Assembly: GCA_964016985.1 (NCBI GenBank)
Contig: OZ024823.1
Location: 130,034,112-130,098,111 of the forward strand
Direction: 5' to 3'
Source of the DNA: Anodontia alba
Lineage: Eukaryota; Mollusca; Bivalvia; Lucinida; Lucinidae
Length of the DNA stretch: 64,000 nucleotides
Shown here: in pieces, positions 57,973-64,000 of the stretch
How positions within the stretch are numbered: the first letter of the stretch is position 1
Layout of the letters: the number at the start of each line of letters is the position of its first letter
Notes under the pieces: generated by a model
Told to the model about the DNA's origin: nothing
The model's database searches: none
What the model saw: only the letters and a program-made list of their open reading frames with translations
Program-made: the position numbers and the translations under genes

Positions 57973-59653
57973 CAAAAGCCAATTATTATCGTCTGTGGCA
58001 GTGAAAGAGTTAAAGCGCTAATCATAACTACAGCAGGAGACATCTTGATTATTTTATTTTATTTATTTATTTTTATTTATTTATTTTTTTATTATTATTA
58101 TTTATTTTCTTTTTTATTATTATTATTATTATTTTTTTTTTTTTATTTTTTTTGTATTTTTTTTTTTTAGTGAAAACTATCAGAAGACAGTTTGATTTTT
58201 GGTGTTTTTTGAGGTAATAAGGCTTGACATTCCATGTGAGTCAACTGCCTAGCAGACGAGTCACACGAAATGCAAAGTCTTGTTTTCACCTAATAATTTA
58301 AAAACGACTGTCGTCTGCTACAATTTGACTTAGCGCTTCAATGATTAATTATAAGGAATGCATTAAAGCGACTTGCCAGCCAATTTTATAGGACAATTAC
58401 AGGGATGCTGAAAATCAATTCAGCAAAATTTATGGGAATTTCAAAATCTGTTTATGCCTAGCGTCCCATAAAAAAGGACTTTAGTAAACAGTATAAACCC
58501 AGAACGCGGCGTCTGATCTGGGTGTACACTGTTTGAATTAAAACCGGGATTTTCTGAAATAGATGATAATGTTTAAAAACAAACCAGACACCCTGTTAAA
58601 TTGGAAATGAATCTGCCCAAAGAGAGGTAGAATAGTTCACTAGGCTTAGATGGGTTAAAGCCAGGATAGACACAGTATCCAGTCACCTTCTGAAACAGAT
58701 CGTACTGAACGAACAAACGACAGGAAATGGCAACAGGACTGTCTCTAGATGATAGTAACATGAAGGCATTTGAAACTGAGTCAATATTGTATCAGCGTCA
58801 ACACAATTTCCCCGACGATGCTTAACGTTTATTCCTGCCGTGTAGTATTAACAAGATAATGTTTGCTTGTTTAGCTGTATAGCATAGGTAGTGGGTACTC
58901 ATTTTATTCACCTCGATAACGTAATTCTATTCTGCACTCACAATAGGCCTATTTACACGTGCAAAAAAAAGATGAATATTTATTTCAGTTGTCACCAGAA
59001 TATGGAGCATGATAAAATCAAAACTGCAAACAAGATATACAATTATTTGCTTGAAAACAGTATTGTTTCTTGTCAGGGAACAAAATTGTTCATCAAATAC
59101 CCAAATCGGCCTGGGAATTTGTGCAGTACGATTAGGCCTTCAATTTCCATTGACAACCATTGAATTCTACAATATGATAAGCAAATAGGAAAAGCCCTGA
59201 TAATCCTTGGAAAACTAATGCTGACTAAGTAGGCGCATAACATTGAAATAACGTCGTTTCAGTGTTGATTTAACATTCCTTTACGTTGCATTGACGTTGA
59301 AGCACAATCGTTTCAACGTTGTGTGCTTGCATTGTGTACCTGCTTGATGTCTAGGCTTCCAAGTGAGCATACAGCTTTGAATGGCGATGCAAAGTCGTTG
59401 TTTTAAAGTTGTGTGCACACTGGGTTCGCCCCGATGAACATATAACATTATAACACCGTCGTATCGACGTAGTGGTGTCTGCTGTGACTGGTTGTATACG
59501 TTATAAGCCAGCAGGAATATGACGTTGAGTGGATCGCCGTCTGCGACGTAGCACCTACTTAACGTCGTATGCCTTCTAAGTAGATTCTTTAGGAGTTGCC
59601 TAGGTGAGCTGCAATATTCAGTGGGCACACAAATTTGAAACAGTATCGTTTCA

Positions 59654-59925
59654 CATTACGAAAACCCGCCTATTCAAATATATACTGCAAAATTTCACCT
59701 CCAAAAACTGAAAATTTTCAGATAAAAAAACTCCAATTTCTGCTTAAAACATAGATTGTGGGTACTCGTAAAAACCGCATCGGCGAGGCGGTTCTAACGA
59801 GTCCCTACAATTTATGTTTTTGAGCAGAAATAAAAAAAATAATGTATACCCCTGTAAACCCCAGTTTTACTATATAAAAGTTGGGTTTAAGGGGGTCAAC
59901 ATTATATAGGCGTGTTTTCGTGATG
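59654..59925 (-). repeat. Family A foldback element, copy 16
   Basis: Starts CATTACGAAAACCCGCC and ends GGCGTGTTTTCGTGATG. The stem has one mismatch (AACCGCATCGGCGAGGCGGT). About 10 bp of the arm between TTCTGATA and CATATTTCTGC is missing. Confidence 0.87.
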
Positions 59926-60078
59926 AACGTTGGTTAGAAGGACGTTTAATCAACGTCGACACGAAAATTGTTTCGAAACGACATTGTTTCAATGTTAAAG
60001 ATTTGAATAAGCATTTAAAACGACATGGTTTCAACATTATGTGCCCGCCTGGTTAATCCTTTTTGCTTCTTTTTTCAG

Positions 60079-60426
60079 CTGCGTGTGTTCAAGTTGGCAA
60101 AATCCTGGAAAACTTTAAGCATGTTGATAAGTATTGTGGCACGAACGCTAGGTGCTTTAGGCAACTTGACGTTTGTTTTAGGCATTGTGATATTTATTTT
60201 CGCTGTCATGGGACAGCAGTTATTTGCTCCAGCGTATCAGAAATACGTGACAGAATTTGATGAGGAAATGCCAAGGTGGAATTTTACCGATTTTCTTCAT
60301 TCTTTTATGATTGTGTTCCGTGTGTTATGTGGAGAGTGGATAGAATCCATGTGGGGATGTATGCGAGTTGCTGACTGGCCGTGTATACCTTTCTTTTTAC
60401 TCACCATGGTCATAGGAAATCTTGTA
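60079..60426 (+). CDS. para: Sodium channel exon: domain II S4-S5, pore and S6
   Basis: 116 codons, phase 0 at both ends. [17 protein letters not shown] completes S4 and leads into the S4-S5 linker ([15 protein letters not shown]). S5 reads [18 protein letters not shown]. The pore contains [20 protein letters not shown], where the first E of GEWIE (60334-60336) is the domain II member of the DEKA ring and the second (60343-60345) is the outer-ring toxin contact. S6 begins [12 protein letters not shown]. The acceptor is CTTCTTTTTTCAG; the donor is GTAAGT at 60427. The valine at 60136-60138 occupies the position of M918 of insect numbering. The kdr leucine (1014) is kept at 60421-60423. Confidence 0.97.
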
Positions 60427-62068
60427 GTAAGTATCTTTTTATTTAGGGAAGGTCTGTTGCCAGTCAATTGGCAATTGCGATTTTACGTTAAAATCTATAT
60501 TACCAGTCAAAAGCGTTTTCAGCGTAAAATCGCCATTGCCAGTTAGCTGGTAATAGTCACACCGTTTTAGTTATCGTAGTCATAGGGAATCATATAGTAT
60601 TAGGTACTGTCAATGGGGAAATGAATGCAGTTTGGCAAAACATGCCGCCGTTTGACAAGCAAGTTCTTCAAGTTTCAATTAAATCTTAATAGTGACTTTT
60701 TCATTCGTTCGCAAAGTGTTGCGTGTGAAACGGCAATGGTCTACACGTGTAAAAATGATTATTCCTTGACACATATTGGACGGATTTGTTTGTGTTGAGG
60801 TTTTACGGCCCAGTCAACCCAATGGGGTCATGTCGAGCGCAATCAGTTTACCTAACCACACATTTACTGGGCAGACTTAGTCCTATAAGTGGTTAACCAG
60901 TAGTGTGCACATTCTTTCGCCAGAAACTGACAACTGCCCTTCTTGAACCAGCGGAAGGGAGAGAATGACCGTAGAAAATATTTCATGATCAATCTCCACG
61001 AAAGAATGTTGCCGACCTCGGCGGGGGTTGAACCCGCGACCTCCTGGTCTTCAGTCGGACGGCCATTTTGGACGGAATGTTAAACCCTATTTACTGGAAA
61101 AATTAAAAAAATATTATCGTTTTATCATCTGCAGAATTTATCCAGAGAGGTTTACGCTTTATTACCTATTTGGACACCTCAACTTCTTATCTGTCTTCTA
61201 AAATTTGAACAGATCAGTTTTCCAATCGATTGATGTGTCTAAAATCTGCTGGTTGGCTGGCAAACTAGACAGTTCCTGATCAGATACTCTATTCTGCAAC
61301 AGCTAACCTGGAAATTTACTGCTAATGTTTCAGGGCAGTTATTGTTTGAACATTTCTCTGCTGATAAATATGAAAATGCCAACTATTGCTGGCATTTTCA
61401 TATTTATTAGCGGAGAAAATTTCATGCTCAGCTGAGTTGAGCATGAAAAACGTTTTATAACCTCGGGGCCAAGTATTGAACGCTATGGAGTTGTCAGTTA
61501 CAGAGCTAACGTGGAACGGTACGGAACTATTGTTCATTCTTTCAAAGCGGTTATAAAATGCTACAGAGTTAGTGTTTAAAGACATACGAGTGTTATTGAA
61601 AGAGACTCGGCTGGAATTCAGTGTTGTGCAGGTATTTTATTGAATGCTACAAAGCTGGTATGGAATATTGTGGAATTGTTACAGAAAGATACCAATCTGT
61701 TATTGTCTACGTCCATCAATCTTAGAATTTGTCCTTGCTCCGGAAGCACTTTATGAAAGGTCATGGACTGGTCCAATGCTATTTTCCATGGACTGCTCAT
61801 CGGTATTATAACCAAGTATTAGCTTCACATAAAAGCTTGGTCTACGCTTAGTACACGTTACAAGCCATCTCATCTGGATCTGCACTGTTTACAAAGGTAC
61901 CTGTATTGGTCTACAGGGATGGAAAGTTTAATTTGTTGGTTAGGAATTTTACAGAGATAAAGCCGGTAACAGAATGTAATGGAGCGGATACAGAATGTTA
62001 TGATGTCTGTATGGAACGTTGTTGGTCCGTTTTGTAGGGTATTAAAAGTTCTTATTGGTCCATTTCAG
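60427..62068. other. Intron with truncated SINE and inverted repeat
   Basis: Holds a 5'-truncated SINE on the - strand (60787-61063), a GCTGAGCATGAAA inverted repeat fragment (61340-61480), and weak hairpin remnants (61255-61320, 61860-61895). 60480-60780 and 61480-61850 show no gene. 60470-60555 carries a small inverted repeat, GCCAGTCAATTGGCAATTGC / GCGTAAAATCGCCATTGCCA. Confidence 0.7.
60787..61063 (-). mobile_element. Truncated SINE related to 11100-11408
   Basis: Read on the - strand, it matches the SINE from CCGTCCGACTG through GGTCGCGGGTTCAACCCCCG, CAACATTCTTTCGTGGAGAT and GGGCCGTAAAACCTCAACAC. The A-box head is missing, so transcription by RNA polymerase III is unlikely. Its B box is closer to the tRNA consensus (GGTTCAA) than that of the complete copy. 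Confidence 0.82.
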
Positions 62069-62199
62069 GTTCTTAATTTATTTCTTGCCTTATTATTGAG
62101 CTCATTTGGGGCGGAATCCCTGCAGAACGAAAGTGGTGCTGCGTCAGACGAACCGGAGGCGACCAATAAAATAGCAGAAGCTTTCAATAGGTTTTCAAG
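62069..62199 (+). CDS. para: Sodium channel exon: end of domain II S6
   Basis: 131 nt, entering in phase 0 and leaving two bases (AG) of an arginine codon. VLNLFLALLLSSFGAESL is the conserved end of domain II S6; with NLV of the previous exon it gives GNLVVLNLFLALLLSSF. The cytoplasmic tail (ASDEPEATNKIAEAFNRFSR) is the start of the II-III linker. The acceptor is GTCCATTTCAG; the donor is GTACAA at 62200. The next exon supplies G, restoring AGG and giving NRFSRFGNWVK. Confidence 0.95.
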
Positions 62200-63603
62200 G
62201 TACAACTTTAACTTTTCTATGTTTGAATATTTCTACATTGTAGTTCCACTTCGAGTAAATCGTAATTTGAGCTTGGCCCTGTCAAAATGGCGGCGTACAG
62301 AAAATTGATATTATGTCAAGGGAGGCAACTGTCAAAATTGTTCCCCCCCCCCCTCCACCCACCTCACCCCGTCTGAAAAGGAGTCTACTTTAAAATGTTG
62401 GGAGCAAATTCTTTCCTTTCAGAGTAGATATCTTTTAAGAAGGGAAAGTAAATAGGAAGTCACGAAGGTTGGGGATAGTGTACCACGTGTATCATGTATC
62501 CTTTAGGATAGGGATACACTGTCAGGGAGACAACATTGTCTAAAATTGTTTGTCTCCTATTTGAAAAGGGATCTACTCCCGATGAAAGTAATTGCTTTCA
62601 TTTTAAAGTCAGAAAGCGCATGGTTTGCAGGAAAACGGAAGGTACGAATATTGACTTCCATGGAAACAATGGCGAATCTAGCAGATGTGTCCAGTCTGCT
62701 CGACAAGCAAATTTCCAAACAGGCACACAACGCTGAAACAACGTCGAATCAACGTTGAATCGACGTTGATTTAACGTCTGATGGGATTAACTATACAGTT
62801 ACAGAGGATTTAATTTGCTTTGGATTGCACTAACGTATAAACATGTATTCTTAAAACACAAAGCTTTCTCTATATTTTTTACTACGAAAAAGCGATCATG
62901 TATTATGTGGGTTGGGGGTGGCCTCATTTTTGCACCAGAGCAAACTCGAGGTAGGTATTCCATTCCTTAAAAGCTCAAGAAGTAAATTGTTAATGAATAT
63001 GTGTTAGCATTAACCCTAAATCGCTTAACAACTTTGTAGCAGACGTCATTCTAATATTGATATTATTGTTTTTCAAAGCAAATGACTTGACATTACATGT
63101 GAATAGTCTGCTTGAGAGACGATTCATATGAAATGTCATGTGTTATATTCTCTGAAAAATAAAAGAAACTAGATCAAAGTGCCGTTTGTTGTAGTTTTGA
63201 TTGGCGCTTTAATGGTTAGCATACTATCCCAGTGCAGAGTGCAGAACTTTTAAATGAATTTCAAAAAGAGTTTGTATAAAAATTTATACTCAATACTCAC
63301 TCAACCAGCGAAAAGGTCCCTTATGCCATACGAAGACCAAGATCTGCCGCTCAGGCAGGTCTGATCAGAGCAGTCTGATGAGGGTCGTCCTGGACCGTTT
63401 TGAGTTTGGAGAGTGAATGGTTAGTGTAGAATGTATCAACGAATAGCGAAGGCCCAGATTAGCCTGCGCATGCGCATGCGTAGGCTGATTTTGGGCTTTG
63501 TTGTTCGCTAAAGACAGAAATCTATTGTATCTCATTGTGTATTACTTGTTGTTGTTTTTTTGTTGTTGTTTTTTTTTTTTTTGTTTTTTTTTTTTTCTTG
63601 CAG
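62200..63603. other. Intron with palindrome fragments
   Basis: Contains TCTACT/GAGTAG palindrome pieces (62385-62450 and near 62555), a C-rich run (62343-62372), an ACGTTGA-type fragment (62719-62782) and weak CAGATCAGCCTGCGC-type hairpins (63330-63390, 63440-63510, the latter with GCGCATGCGCATGCG). 62800-63300 shows no gene. It ends in a T-rich tract before the acceptor. Confidence 0.7.
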
Positions 63604-63812
63604 GTTTGGGAACTGGGTTAAAGTCCATCTCATAGTGCTATTTAAGCGATCGAGCGAACGTAAGCGGCCGTTACCGAATTCTATCGGCACGCCGCAGGAA
63701 CAGAATGGAAAGAACGGAGCTCTGATAGCGGACGGCTCTGTCATTGGTAATGGGAATGTGTATGATATACCACCTGAAGAAAATGGACACATTACACCTT
63801 CCACTAAAACAG
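63604..63812 (+). CDS. para: Sodium channel exon: start of II-III linker (right end uncertain)
   Basis: It completes the arginine codon and reads FGNWVKVHLIVLFKRSSERK, the conserved basic FxNW region after domain II, then a polar stretch (LPNSIGTPQEQNGKNGALI, GNGNVYDIPPEENGHITP). The acceptor TTTTTTCTTGCAG is strong. A donor ACAG-GTTCAC is proposed at 63813, but it is weak and the frame stays open beyond it into a T-rich tract, so the end may lie elsewhere. Domains III and IV follow outside the window. Confidence 0.88.
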
Positions 63813-64000
63813 GTTCACTTTTCACGCTAACACGTTCTTTTTCTTTCTTTCTTTATTTTTCTTTTTTTTTTTTTTTTTTTTTTTTGCTGTTTTTTTGTTT
63901 GTTTGTTTGTTTTAATTTTAGCGGGGTGTGTTATTTTTTTTTTGTTTTTTTTTTGTTTTTTTTTTTTGTTGTTGTTTTCTGGCTTACTCCCCCCCCCCCC
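63813..64000. other. T-rich low-complexity tail with terminal C run
   Basis: TTTCTTTC, TTTG and poly-T runs end in ten C bases at the window edge. No coding signal. Confidence 0.8.

Larger units (their letters stand above)
57765..60078. other. Intron with hairpins, T/A-rich tract and family A copy 16
   Basis: Contains hairpins at 57910-57972 and 58487-58536, a low-complexity TTTATT tract (58050-58170), ACGTTGA-type palindrome fragments (59245-59330, 59450-59570 and 59930-60050) and family A copy 16. 58550-59220 has no supported gene; the frame at 58891-59163 has no recognisable domain. Confidence 0.75.

Noticed and set aside
58891..59163. 90-codon + strand frame
   Set aside because: No recognisable domain, no splice context, AT-driven composition.

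Overview
The window is animal nuclear DNA, very probably from a bivalve mollusc. It is AT-rich, nearly all intronic, and crowded with short palindromic repeats, ATGCCC-type and GGTCAAGGTCA-type tandem repeats and decayed Tc1/mariner and Penelope-like elements, all typical of bivalve genomes. No bacterial gene organisation, rRNA, tRNA gene or CRISPR array was seen. The species call is inference; no species can be named from sequence alone.

One host gene is supported. It is a voltage-gated sodium channel alpha subunit (Nav1/para type) on the + strand, present as a central segment. Eleven well-supported exons and one candidate microexon run from 9915 to about 63812. They encode the domain I pore loop (9915-10059), domain I S6 (14465-14629), a possible microexon (22684-22707), the cytoplasmic I-II linker (28028-28513, 33121-33315, 45522-45977, 49964-50105), domain II S1 (51598-51902), S2-S4 (57591-57764), S4-S5-pore-S6 (60079-60426), the end of S6 (62069-62199) and the start of the II-III linker (63604-about 63812). 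Reading phases at consecutive junctions agree. Domain I S1-S5 must lie upstream and domains III-IV downstream of the window. The visible selectivity-filter residues are D (domain I) and E (domain II), as expected for a DEKA sodium channel.

The introns hold the rest. Main families: (A) 16 copies of a roughly 270-bp foldback element with CAT(C/T)ACGAAAACA termini and a central hairpin, ten in + and six in - orientation; (B) a related hairpin subfamily; (C) four copies of a 107-bp near-perfect palindrome; (D) TA-flanked inverted-repeat elements of about 190-200 bp, one nested in a family A copy; (E) a tRNA-like SINE with a 13-bp target duplication and a truncated relative; (F) several other inverted-repeat families, including about a dozen 65-bp GGCAAACAGTGT hairpins. 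Larger elements are a decayed Tc1 copy (16400-17689, - strand), an internally deleted mariner (26319-26942), a mariner split by minisatellites (52536-55688), a 5'-truncated Penelope-like retroelement (12030-14173) with a detached tail copy at 5942-6183, and a non-LTR retrotransposon C-terminal fragment (39880-40260, - strand).

No clearly new enzymatic or defence system was found. The most interesting points are the toxin- and pyrethroid-site residues of the channel, a candidate microexon, tandem splice sites, a possible decayed duplicate of the domain II S2-S4 exon boundary, and the modular foldback elements, some of which appear to be losing their central palindromes.
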